64,000 nt of DNA from CAYMAI01 sp964388445 (GTDB lineage Bacteria > 4484-113 > JAGGVC01), in contig CAYMAI010000006.1 in NCBI GenBank assembly GCA_964388445.1, forward strand, positions 186,001 through 250,000. Direction: 5' to 3'. Shown here one piece after another: positions 1 through 7,703 of the stretch; position 1 is the stretch's first letter, and every line of letters starts with the position of its first letter. The notes below the pieces were generated by a model. It did no database searches. It worked only from the letters and a program-made list of their open reading frames with translations, and was not told the origin of the DNA. The translations under genes and the position numbers were made by a program.

Positions 1-77
1 CCGTCTTCGGCCAGCTTTCGGGCGATGAAACCGCCTACCATTCCGCATCCGAGAACGGATATTGATTTTTTAGTCAC
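1..77 (-). CDS. NAD(P)-binding oxidoreductase, saccharopine-dehydrogenase-like (5' fragment)
   Basis: Only the first 25 codons lie in the window; the gene runs off the left edge. The protein starts at a GTG and reads VTKKSISVLGCGMVGG, a beta strand followed by a GxGxxG dinucleotide-binding turn, then a helix (FIARKLAED). This start is typical of saccharopine dehydrogenase-like and other Rossmann-fold dehydrogenases. A GGAG sequence sits about 8 bases before the GTG. The substrate cannot be decided from this fragment. Confidence 0.6.
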   Translation of the reverse strand, partial: MTKKSISVLGCGMVGGFIARKLAED

Positions 78-168
78 TATCGGGAACTCCAAATCCTAAA
101 ACTGAATTATACTAATATCGCGAAAAGCGCCAAGCTTTTCAATATCAAGTTTACTCGGAATCAAGCCG

Positions 169-1059
169 GTGTTTGTAAAGCGCATTGGATTGTATTTCTT
201 ATTGCCGATGACCGCCGCTGCGTTGGCGTTTACGATTGCGGTATCGCCGCACTTTCGAACGCATGCGGTGCCGGCGGAAAACGTCAGGATGTATAAAAAT
301 CTGGTCTATTACAACGGGGCAGACGCGAATCCGGCGCTCCAAACGTTGGACCTATACGTACCTGACGGGCAAACGGGAATGCCGACGGTCGTATTTGCGC
401 ACGGCGGGGGATGGCAGGCGGGAAAAAAGAACAGCACGGGTCCAGAAAATTTCGCGAAAACGATGGCAAACGCAGGTATTTTGTGCGCGAACATCAACTA
501 TCGCCTTTCGCCGGACGTTAAACATCCGGAGCACGCGCGGGACTTCGCGCGCGCCGTGCGATATGTCCGGGACAATATTTCCAAGTATGGCGGCGACCCG
601 GAAAAAATTTTCCTATCCGGACATTCGGCTGGGGCGCATCTCGCCGCGCTCATAGCGCTGGACAAACGCTATCTTGCCGAAGCAGGAGTGCCCGAAAGCG
701 CGATTAGGGGAGCGATTCCAATAAGCGGACCTTTCGACTTGGAGCGGCGCGATTTGGAGTTTTTCAAATGGCTCAAACTGGACAAAGTGTTCGAGGACGA
801 AGAAGCGAGGAGCGACGCCACGGTTTTCAATTACGTTCGTAAAGACGCGCCGCCGATGTTGATCTTCGCCGCGGAGCTTGAAAGCTATTACGTTATACGC
901 GACTCGAAAGAGCTTGCAGATGCACTTGCAAAGGCCGGCGCGCATTCCGAATACCGGCTGATTCCGATGCGCAATCACGGTACGATTTTGCGAAGATTCG
1001 GAGCCAAAGGCGATATGACCGCGGAACTTGCCGTTAAATTTATCCGCCGCAAGTCATAG
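169..1059 (+). CDS. Alpha/beta hydrolase, carboxylesterase/lipase-like (BD-FAE type)
   Basis: A 296-residue serine hydrolase beginning at GTG. The N-terminus is a hydrophobic signal or anchor (about residues 5-27), so the enzyme is probably exported. The oxyanion-hole motif HGGGW (about residue 78) and the nucleophile elbow GHSAGAH (about 150) mark the HSL/BD-FAE-like carboxylesterases; a late NHGT supplies the catalytic His. The region after the elbow gives a normal cap and core, and the length fits the family. No operon partner is evident: the neighbour at 1-77 is divergent and the next gene is convergent. The natural ester substrate is unknown. Confidence 0.85.
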   Translation: MFVKRIGLYFLLPMTAAALAFTIAVSPHFRTHAVPAENVRMYKNLVYYNGADANPALQTLDLYVPDGQTGMPTVVFAHGGGWQAGKKNSTGPENFAKTMANAGILCANINYRLSPDVKHPEHARDFARAVRYVRDNISKYGGDPEKIFLSGHSAGAHLAALIALDKRYLAEAGVPESAIRGAIPISGPFDLERRDLEFFKWLKLDKVFEDEEARSDATVFNYVRKDAPPMLIFAAELESYYVIRDSKELADALAKAGAHSEYRLIPMRNHGTILRRFGAKGDMTAELAVKFIRRKS

Positions 1060-1096
1060 GTTCTTTGCCCGCTGTTTGCGGTTTGACCGGACTTGT

Positions 1097-4000
1097 TTAC
1101 CCGGCGCTTTTTCTTTCGCGGTATTCTTCTAGTTTCAGCGCGGCAAGCCTGCTCATCGCAAACAACACGGGAATGACCACAAGTACGAGAATTGTGCTCG
1201 ATGCAAGTCCGCCGATTAGCGGAACCGCAATGGGTTTCATTACTTCGCTTCCTGTTCCGTGAGAGTACATAATCGGAAAGAGCGCAATCATCGAGGTCGC
1301 GACAGTCATTAATTTTGGCCTAAGCCTGAGAGCTGCGCCTTCGTAAGCCGCTTTCATTATAAGGCTGGGAGTAAGTTTTCCATGAGCCGCCTTCTCGCGG
1401 TCTATCGCTTCCTCGAGATAAACGACCATTAACACCCCGGTGTTGACCGCGAGCCCGAACAGCGCGATGAAACCGACCCAGACCGCGACGCTAATGTTGA
1501 GACCATGATATGCGAGCATCCAAACGCCGCCGATAAACGCGAAAGGAACGGATATCATAACGATGAACGTGTCCGCGAAGTTGCCGAAAGTGAAGTAAAG
1601 CAGTACGAAAATTATCGCAAGGACGAACGGCAGAATAATTAGAAGCCGTTGCTGCGCCCGAACGAGATGTTCCCACTGGCCGCTTATTTTGTAGTAATAA
1701 CCCGGCGGAAGTTTAAGATTGTCGTGAAGAGCTTGGTCGAGAGCATTAACTGTACCGCCCATATCCCTCCCGCGAATGTTAAGATAAACGAGCGAGCGCA
1801 ACAGCCCGTTTTCGCTGGATACCATCGGCGGCCCGTCTTCGAAAGATATGTCTGCGACCATTCTCAGGGGGATTTGGCCGAATCCCATAGTGGGAACCAG
1901 AGTGTCCATGATTTTTTCGGGATTTTCCCTGAACTCGCGCGCATAGCGTATCCTGATGCCGTATCTTTCCCGCCCTTCGACCGCGGTGGTAACAGGCATG
2001 CCGCCCAGCACGCTGTCGATGACCATTTGTACGTCGCCTATTGTTAGGCCATAGCGAGCGGCGGCTTCACGATTCGGCTTGATATTAAGGTACCTTCCGC
2101 CCAGTACGCGCTCCGCGAATACGTCAACAGCTCCTTCCACGCCTTTCGCGATTAGTTCCGCTTCCAATGCCAGCCTGCCGAGGACTTCGAGGTCGTCGCC
2201 ATAGATTTTCACGCCTACGTCGGTTCTAACGCCGGTCGCAATCATTTGAATTCGGTTGATAATCGGCATCGTCCAGCCGTTTTGCATGCCCGGCACCTGT
2301 AGCATCCGGTCGAGTTCGCTTCTAATATCGTCGATTGTCTTGCCTTTCGGCCATGTTTCCTTGGGTTTGAATTGGACGAAGGTTTCAATCATGTTCATCG
2401 GCGCTGGATCCGTTGCGGTTTCGGCACGGCCTACCTTGCCGAGAACCCGTTCGACCTGCGGATGGCTCATCATGATTTTGTCGGTTACTTGAAGGAGCCT
2501 TTTCGCTTCGGTGGTCGTGATGCCGGGCAAAGTTACGGGCATGTAAACCAGTTCGCCTTCGTTAAGATTGGGCATAAACTCGCTTCCGAGATTTCTATAA
2601 ACCGGCAACGTGAACACAAGCGCCGCGACAGCGATGCCGAGTGTGGCCCAGCCGTATTTAAGCGCCCATTTCATTACAGGTGCGTAAATCCAGTCGAAGA
2701 ACTGAGTCATCGGGTTGCTCTTGTCAGGCTTTGCAGACCGTCCCATGATTATCGTGAGAACCGCCGGATTGAAGGTGATGGACAAAAGCGCGGAACCGAG
2801 CATAAGTCCGCTTTTCGTTAGTGCCAATGGTATGAAAAGCTTCCCTTCTTGGCCTGTGAGCAGGAAAACCGGAACGAAACTTGCAAGCACGATAATCGGC
2901 GTGAAAAAGAGCGCGCGCCTAATTTGGAGGCAGGCGCCTCTGACTGCCTCGAATTTTTCCGCGAAAGTGAGTTTTCGTTTTCCGCCTCCGGATGCGTTAA
3001 CAATCCACCGGTGAGCGTTTTCCGTCAATACGATGTTGTCGTCGACTATTACGCCGATGGTTATCGCGATTCCCATCAGGCTCATGATGTTGGCGTTCAT
3101 TCCGAAAAGCTGAAGGGTTATGAAGCCGATTAGAACCGTAAGCGGAATTGCGAGAACGTTAAGCATGCTGCCGCGCCAATCGAGAAGAAATACGAAAACG
3201 ATGATTATTACTACAATGATTTCGGTTATGAGAGTGTGCTTAAGATTGTCGATTGAGCTGTCGATAAGTTCGCTCCGGTCGTGAACGATTTCCAGCTTGA
3301 CTCCTTCGGGCAGACCTCTTTCGACTTCTTTTATCTTCGCTTTGACTTTGTCGATGACCGCTTTGGCGTTTTCGCCCGTGCGCATCACTATGATGCCGCC
3401 TACGGCCTCTCCTTCGCCGTTCAATTCGAGTAGCCCGCGGCGCATGTCCGTCCCCATCTGCACTTTGGCGACGTGTTTGACTAGCACCGGAATGCCGGTC
3501 ATCGTAGTTTTAACGACCGTGTTTTCAATGTCTCTGACGCCGTCAACGTAACCGAGAGCGCGAACGTAGTATTCCTGATCCGTGAGCTCGATTACGCGCG
3601 CTCCGACTTCGGCATTCGTCATTTTGATGGCTTCGACGATGTCGTTCGAGGTGACCGAGTATTTTTGCAGAAGATCCGGGTCTAGATCGACCTGATATTC
3701 CATTACAAATCCGCCGACGCTGGCGCATTCGGAAACTCCGTCCACTGCCGCGAATTGGTATCGCACGAAATAATCCTGAATGCTTCTCAACTCCGCGAGG
3801 GATTTGCCCGGACCGTCGAGAACATACCAAAGAACATGTCCGACTCCCGTACCGTCCGGACCGAGCTGCGGGGTGACGCCCGGCGGAATCAGGGCTTGAA
3901 CGCTCGCAAGCCTTTCGAGTACTCGACTGCGCGCCCAGTAGATGTCGGCGCTGTCTTCGAAAATGACGTATATCAGGCTGAAGCCGTAAAAGCTTTGGCC

Positions 4001-4249
4001 GCGCACATCGCGCACGAACGGAAGCCCCATCATCGCGGTTTCGAGCGGATAAGTGACTTGATCCTCGACGGTTAGCGGCGCCTGTCCAGCCCAGGGCGTG
4101 TAAATTATTACCTGATTGTCCGATAAGTCCGGCAGAGCGTCCACCGGAGTATTACGCATCGTAATGACTCCCCAGACGAAAAGTGCGAGAGCCCCCAGAA
4201 GAACGATGAACCGGTTTTTCAGGCAATATTCGATTATGTAATCAATCAT
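1097..4249 (-). CDS. cusA: Heavy-metal efflux RND permease, CusA/CzcA family
   Basis: A 1050-residue inner-membrane proton/metal antiporter subunit of normal RND length with 12 membrane segments in two halves. The segment around IGVIVDDNIVLTENAH fits the helix-4 signature of the monovalent-cation (Cu/Ag) HME-RND class, which ends in ENAH, rather than the DFG signature of Zn/Co/Ni pumps. The periplasmic porter region has the GRAETATDPAPMNMIET block and several Met residues, as in CusA. It is the last gene of a minus-strand operon (TolC, three NosL-like proteins, adaptor, pump), 23 bases after the adaptor. Copper or silver export across both membranes is inferred from family and neighbours. Confidence 0.9.
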   Translation of the reverse strand: MIDYIIEYCLKNRFIVLLGALALFVWGVITMRNTPVDALPDLSDNQVIIYTPWAGQAPLTVEDQVTYPLETAMMGLPFVRDVRGQSFYGFSLIYVIFEDSADIYWARSRVLERLASVQALIPPGVTPQLGPDGTGVGHVLWYVLDGPGKSLAELRSIQDYFVRYQFAAVDGVSECASVGGFVMEYQVDLDPDLLQKYSVTSNDIVEAIKMTNAEVGARVIELTDQEYYVRALGYVDGVRDIENTVVKTTMTGIPVLVKHVAKVQMGTDMRRGLLELNGEGEAVGGIIVMRTGENAKAVIDKVKAKIKEVERGLPEGVKLEIVHDRSELIDSSIDNLKHTLITEIIVVIIIVFVFLLDWRGSMLNVLAIPLTVLIGFITLQLFGMNANIMSLMGIAITIGVIVDDNIVLTENAHRWIVNASGGGKRKLTFAEKFEAVRGACLQIRRALFFTPIIVLASFVPVFLLTGQEGKLFIPLALTKSGLMLGSALLSITFNPAVLTIIMGRSAKPDKSNPMTQFFDWIYAPVMKWALKYGWATLGIAVAALVFTLPVYRNLGSEFMPNLNEGELVYMPVTLPGITTTEAKRLLQVTDKIMMSHPQVERVLGKVGRAETATDPAPMNMIETFVQFKPKETWPKGKTIDDIRSELDRMLQVPGMQNGWTMPIINRIQMIATGVRTDVGVKIYGDDLEVLGRLALEAELIAKGVEGAVDVFAERVLGGRYLNIKPNREAAARYGLTIGDVQMVIDSVLGGMPVTTAVEGRERYGIRIRYAREFRENPEKIMDTLVPTMGFGQIPLRMVADISFEDGPPMVSSENGLLRSLVYLNIRGRDMGGTVNALDQALHDNLKLPPGYYYKISGQWEHLVRAQQRLLIILPFVLAIIFVLLYFTFGNFADTFIVMISVPFAFIGGVWMLAYHGLNISVAVWVGFIALFGLAVNTGVLMVVYLEEAIDREKAAHGKLTPSLIMKAAYEGAALRLRPKLMTVATSMIALFPIMYSHGTGSEVMKPIAVPLIGGLASSTILVLVVIPVLFAMSRLAALKLEEYRERKSAG

Positions 4250-4272
4250 CGGTTGGTTTCGCCCGGAGCGTT

Positions 4273-5640
4273 TTAATGAACGTGAGTGTTTGAACCGGAG
4301 TCACTGCCGCCTTCCGCGGCTGCTTCGACTTCACCGCCGCCGCCGCCGACGTTCAACAGCTCCGCCTCGCTGTCTATCAGGAATACTGCACCGCTAAGAA
4401 CGGTTTGGCCTTTGCGCAATCCGTCGAGTATTTCGACCCACTCGCTGTTTTCACCCAGAAATCGGCCAGCTTTGACGTCTTTCGCGATGTAGGTATCTGG
4501 TTCGTCCACGGTTGGAATCCACACCTTTGCCCCTTTTCCGCTGAAAAGCACGCTGTCGCGAGGAACCACCAAAGCGGATTCGGATTCGCGCCGCAGAATC
4601 TTGCCTTCGACGAACATGCCCGGGCGCAACTTAAGGCCGGGGTTGGGAACTTCGGCGCGCACCATCATCGTGCGAGATTCGCCCATGATTTCGGGCAGCA
4701 ATAGCTTGATTACGCCGTTTAACTTGGTTTCTCCGCCGAGGCCGGTGGCGGTAAGCTCTACTCGGTCGCCGGTTTTCACCTTCGGAATATCCTGCTCGTA
4801 CACGTTCAATTCGACCCAGATTGGGGACAGGCTTGCAACTTCGAGTATTTCGCCGCCTTCCATCAAATACATGCCTTGAGTCGTCATCAACCGCATAACT
4901 ATTCCGCCTTGGCGCGCGTAAACCGTTACTCTGTCGACGACCGTGCCGTTCTTTTCCAGATTTTCGATTTGCGCCCCGGTCATTCCCAGCAAGCTCAGCT
5001 TTCGCCTTCCGCTTTCAACCAATTTTTGAGTGTTTTCCGACACGCCGTCCAGGTTTTTCTCTCGAAGCCTGTCGCGCGCTTTTACGGCCACCAAAAATTC
5101 GCCCTGCGCCTCAACGAGCATCGGGCTGTAAACGTCGATGAGTTTCGCGCCTTTTTGAAGATAAACTCCGGTTTCCTGTACGTAGAATTTTTCGACGCGG
5201 CCTTCGACCCAGCTCGTGAGGACTTGAAATCCAGTTTCGGGAGCGACGGCCGTCCCGTAGGTTTTAACCTCGGACGATAGCTCGATTTCTTCGACATGAG
5301 CGACTTGAGCGTTCGAAATAATCCTGTCAAGCGGGGAGAGCGATACTTTTGCGACTCCGCTGGCGACGGCTTCCTGCATTTTCCTTGCATCCTCGCCCGA
5401 TACGCGTATCAGTTCCATTCCGCAAATAGGGCAAGTTCCGGGCTTGTCGCTTGTTATCCATGGATGCATGGAGTCGATGTAAATCGAGCCGTCGTCCGCG
5501 GCGCCAATGCCGCCTTCCGGCATTTTGAAGCCGGCGGACAGCATTTTGTCGATTTGCTCCCTCTGGTGCCTGATGAAAAGCCCCAGCAGGACAACGAGTC
5601 CGAGAAGAAAAACGAGAACTCCGATGTTTACTTTAACCAT
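4273..5640 (-). CDS. cusB: RND periplasmic adaptor, CusB-like, with N-terminal heavy-metal-binding domain
   Basis: A 455-residue membrane-fusion protein. One N-terminal membrane segment (about residues 5-23) is followed by a short metal-binding domain with the pattern MHP-x(9)-CPICGM (His59, Cys70, Cys73), as found in many CusB-type adaptors, and then by barrel-sandwich, alpha-hairpin and beta-barrel regions (about 110-420). The tail is rich in Gly, Glu and His (ends in THVH). It would bridge the CusA-like pump to the TolC-like channel and may hand over Cu(I)/Ag(I). It precedes cusA by 23 bases and follows the first NosL-like gene by 66 bases. Confidence 0.88.
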   Translation of the reverse strand: MVKVNIGVLVFLLGLVVLLGLFIRHQREQIDKMLSAGFKMPEGGIGAADDGSIYIDSMHPWITSDKPGTCPICGMELIRVSGEDARKMQEAVASGVAKVSLSPLDRIISNAQVAHVEEIELSSEVKTYGTAVAPETGFQVLTSWVEGRVEKFYVQETGVYLQKGAKLIDVYSPMLVEAQGEFLVAVKARDRLREKNLDGVSENTQKLVESGRRKLSLLGMTGAQIENLEKNGTVVDRVTVYARQGGIVMRLMTTQGMYLMEGGEILEVASLSPIWVELNVYEQDIPKVKTGDRVELTATGLGGETKLNGVIKLLLPEIMGESRTMMVRAEVPNPGLKLRPGMFVEGKILRRESESALVVPRDSVLFSGKGAKVWIPTVDEPDTYIAKDVKAGRFLGENSEWVEILDGLRKGQTVLSGAVFLIDSEAELLNVGGGGGEVEAAAEGGSDSGSNTHVH

Positions 5641-5706
5641 TTGTTCGTCCGAAAAGCGGCGATTGCCCGTATCGAATAGCCCAATTCAAAAAAACGCGAA
5701 AGAATA

Positions 5707-6276
5707 TCAATGCCCGTGACCGTCGTGAGAGTCGTGAGCGCCGCCGTGCATTCCGCCTTCTACTTCGGCGCCCGCCTTTTTAAGCGCTTCCGCCACGCCG
5801 ATAGCTCCACCGTCCATGCGATTGGCGTGCTCGGCCTGCTCTTCCGCAGTGGCGAACGCGACGATATATGGCGGCATGGTCATCGCGAGGCTTTCGACTT
5901 CCACGAAGAACGCTTCCTTTATCGGAACGAAATCATGCGTGGTTTTTGCGCTGAGATATGTAACGATTTCGCCTTCCATCGGGTCGAAGTTGTTGTCCTT
6001 CGCCCAAGCCACGAAACAGGACAACGCGTCGAAATCCTGTCCGCCTCCGCGAACGTGCGCGGGGCTTTTCATCGCGTCCATCCCGCAATGAGCGCATTTC
6101 TTCGGCTCCGCGTCACCGGCACCGAGAATCGTCTGGCTATCTTGAGTAGCTGGAGGGGTCGAGGTTGCGCCGCTTGCACCGGCGTCCGCGCCGCTTTCGA
6201 CGTCCGCTTTCGGACAGCCCGCAAGCGAAAACACCATTGCGGCAAACAAAACAAACATGATCAAAATCGATTTCAT
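5707..6276 (-). CDS. NosL-like lipoprotein, putative copper-binding protein A
   Basis: A 189-residue lipoprotein: the signal peptide ends in LAGC with Cys21 as the lipidation site. The ATG at 6276 is chosen because GGAGG lies 8-12 bases upstream. A low-complexity Ala/Ser/Gly linker leads to CAHCGM (Cys61, Cys64, Met66) and a further Cys87 in ALSCF, followed by a region resembling the NosL/Cu(I)-chaperone fold (PPYIVAFAT, then GGAIG). The C-terminus is His-rich (HGGAHDSHDGHGH). It is one of three related proteins placed between the channel and the adaptor genes, where other Cus systems carry CusF. A role as periplasmic copper donor to the pump is inferred. Confidence 0.72.
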   Translation of the reverse strand: MKSILIMFVLFAAMVFSLAGCPKADVESGADAGASGATSTPPATQDSQTILGAGDAEPKKCAHCGMDAMKSPAHVRGGGQDFDALSCFVAWAKDNNFDPMEGEIVTYLSAKTTHDFVPIKEAFFVEVESLAMTMPPYIVAFATAEEQAEHANRMDGGAIGVAEALKKAGAEVEGGMHGGAHDSHDGHGH

Positions 6277-6315
6277 TTTTTTATCCTCCAAAGTAACTTA
6301 TCGGTAACAAAACAC

Positions 6316-6849
6316 TTAGCAGCAGCCTCCGCAGCCGCCCTCGCCTTTGACTTGACCGCCGCCGGCGTGGCCGCCGTGGCCGCCGCCGAATTCGCCGTCG
6401 ACGCCCCACCATTCGTGAACCGCAGCGACTACGTCTTTATAACCGACGACTTTCGATTCGTTTTCTTCGGCAGCTTTTAAAGCAGCGTCCTTGCTCGAAA
6501 AGCCTGCGAAATATGGACGCATCGAACCTTGCATTTTCTTCATCGCAACGAAGTGAGCCGTGCCGATTCCAACAAATTTTACGTTCTTCGTACCAAATGT
6601 CGGAAAATCGATTATTTTTGCGTCTGCGGGATTCAGCTCTTTTTCTTCGGCTCTTTGAAGCCAGCATCCGAACGAATCGAAGTGTTCCGCGCCGTATTTG
6701 ACATGCGCATTGCTTTTGGATGAATCCATCCCGCACATCAGGCAGTCGCTATTTTCCTGCGATTCGCCGCCGGAACCTGCGTAAGCCGCGAAGCCTAGAA
6801 GCGCCGCAAGCGTCAAAACAAGCGTTAAATTCAATACCGTTCTGCTCAT
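6316..6849 (-). CDS. NosL-like exported protein, putative copper-binding protein B
   Basis: A 177-residue protein with an N-terminal signal sequence (residues 1-24, ending AYAG) and a NosL-like core: CLMCGM (Cys36, Cys39, Met41), a downstream Cys62 in SFGCW, then MRPYFAGFSS and VVGYKDVV. The C-terminus ends in a Gly/His stretch and GGCGGCC, a second likely metal-binding site. GGAGG stands 6 bases before the ATG. It lies 39 bases upstream of protein A in the same operon and clearly shares its ancestry by motif order. Whether it holds Cu(I), Ag(I) or another soft metal is not visible. Confidence 0.7.
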   Translation of the reverse strand: MSRTVLNLTLVLTLAALLGFAAYAGSGGESQENSDCLMCGMDSSKSNAHVKYGAEHFDSFGCWLQRAEEKELNPADAKIIDFPTFGTKNVKFVGIGTAHFVAMKKMQGSMRPYFAGFSSKDAALKAAEENESKVVGYKDVVAAVHEWWGVDGEFGGGHGGHAGGGQVKGEGGCGGCC

Positions 6850-6873
6850 TTCAAACCTCCAGATTTGGAATCT

Positions 6874-6975
6874 TTATTTTGGGATTAAAAATCCCGCCGC
6901 AAAGGCAATTGCCATCGCGAAAACAATGCAAATCGAAAGCAGCCGAAGCTGCGTGCCGTTAAGAGTAGTTCTCAC
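6874..6975 (-). CDS. 33-residue single-span membrane peptide
   Basis: A very small gene translated from GTG, whose start overlaps the stop of the preceding NosL-like gene as GTGA; that arrangement argues for translational coupling. The preceding gene's last codons also supply a GAGGAGGGG ribosome-binding sequence. The peptide begins VRTTLNGTQLRLLS and then has one hydrophobic span (ICIVFAMAIAFAAGFLIP) ending at Lys33 and a TAA. The gene fills the gap before protein B, leaving 24 bases that hold the next GGAGG. Its role is unknown; small single-span subunits are known in other efflux systems, but no homology is claimed. Confidence 0.55.
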   Translation of the reverse strand: MRTTLNGTQLRLLSICIVFAMAIAFAAGFLIPK

Positions 6976-7703
6976 ATCATCCCCTCCTCAGTTAGCCAAG
7001 CGGTCACGTACTTCTTCATTCCATCGAAGTCCGTAACTTTTCCGCCAAGGTCACCCATGCCGGCCTCGGCTTCCAGCTCAGTTTCGAACGCCGCCACGCC
7101 GGGCGCCATTGCGCCGGGCAGAATCCCGTCGATTTCGATAAGATAAACAGCACTGCCGGCCGGAACCATCTCGCGATTTTCCGGATTTCTGCGCCAAGTG
7201 GCGAAATTCAACACTTCCATTTCTTCATAGTTTTTGCCGTTGGCGTATTGAAAAAAGCATGCAAGCGATACGAATCCAACCCAACCGTTTTCAAACTTCG
7301 CGCCGACGAGATTCGCGGATTTATCGAGAAACATTCCGCAAATTGGATCGCTGTCGTTGGTGAAACTCGCGAGCAAGGTTTCGTAGCCTGCAGGTTCAGT
7401 TTGGTTGTCCGTTAGTTTCGAACCGCCGGATACTTCGGTAGATCCACCGGGCGGTTTTCGTTCAAGGCCGCCGCCCGAAGAAAGCGCATCGGCGGCAGCC
7501 TTTTCAGGCGTTTCGTAACCCGGGTAAGGTGCCGCAAGCCGCGTTCCTACCCAGAAAACAACGCCCAGCGCCAAAAGCGCGAATAACACGCCTACGAACC
7601 CTTTTGCGCCGGAACCCGGCTCGAATTCCTGTTGGGGCGCTTCCGCTTCATGCTGTACGGAGCGTTCGGGTTTTTCTTGGTAATTTTCTTTTCTTTCACT
7701 CAT
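6972..7703 (-). CDS. Membrane-anchored NosL-like protein, putative copper-binding protein C
   Basis: A 243-residue protein with an N-terminal cytoplasmic segment of about 34 residues rich in Glu, Gln and Lys, one membrane span (about 36-57) and a periplasmic domain. That domain keeps DPICGM (Cys122, Met124), lacks the first Cys of the CxxCGM seen in proteins A and B, and has a later Cys149 in SLACFF and GVAAFETELEAEAG like the NosL fold. The ATG at 7703 overlaps the tolC stop by 8 bases (ATGAGTGA), so translation is probably coupled to tolC. It appears to be the most diverged of the three NosL-like proteins. Confidence 0.65.
   Translation of the reverse strand: MSERKENYQEKPERSVQHEAEAPQQEFEPGSGAKGFVGVLFALLALGVVFWVGTRLAAPYPGYETPEKAAADALSSGGGLERKPPGGSTEVSGGSKLTDNQTEPAGYETLLASFTNDSDPICGMFLDKSANLVGAKFENGWVGFVSLACFFQYANGKNYEEMEVLNFATWRRNPENREMVPAGSAVYLIEIDGILPGAMAPGVAAFETELEAEAGMGDLGGKVTDFDGMKKYVTAWLTEEGMM

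Noticed and set aside
5710..6480. Long plus-strand frame opposite two NosL-like genes
   Set aside because: It is antisense to genes with clear motifs and ribosome-binding sites, has no such site itself and shows no recognisable domain.
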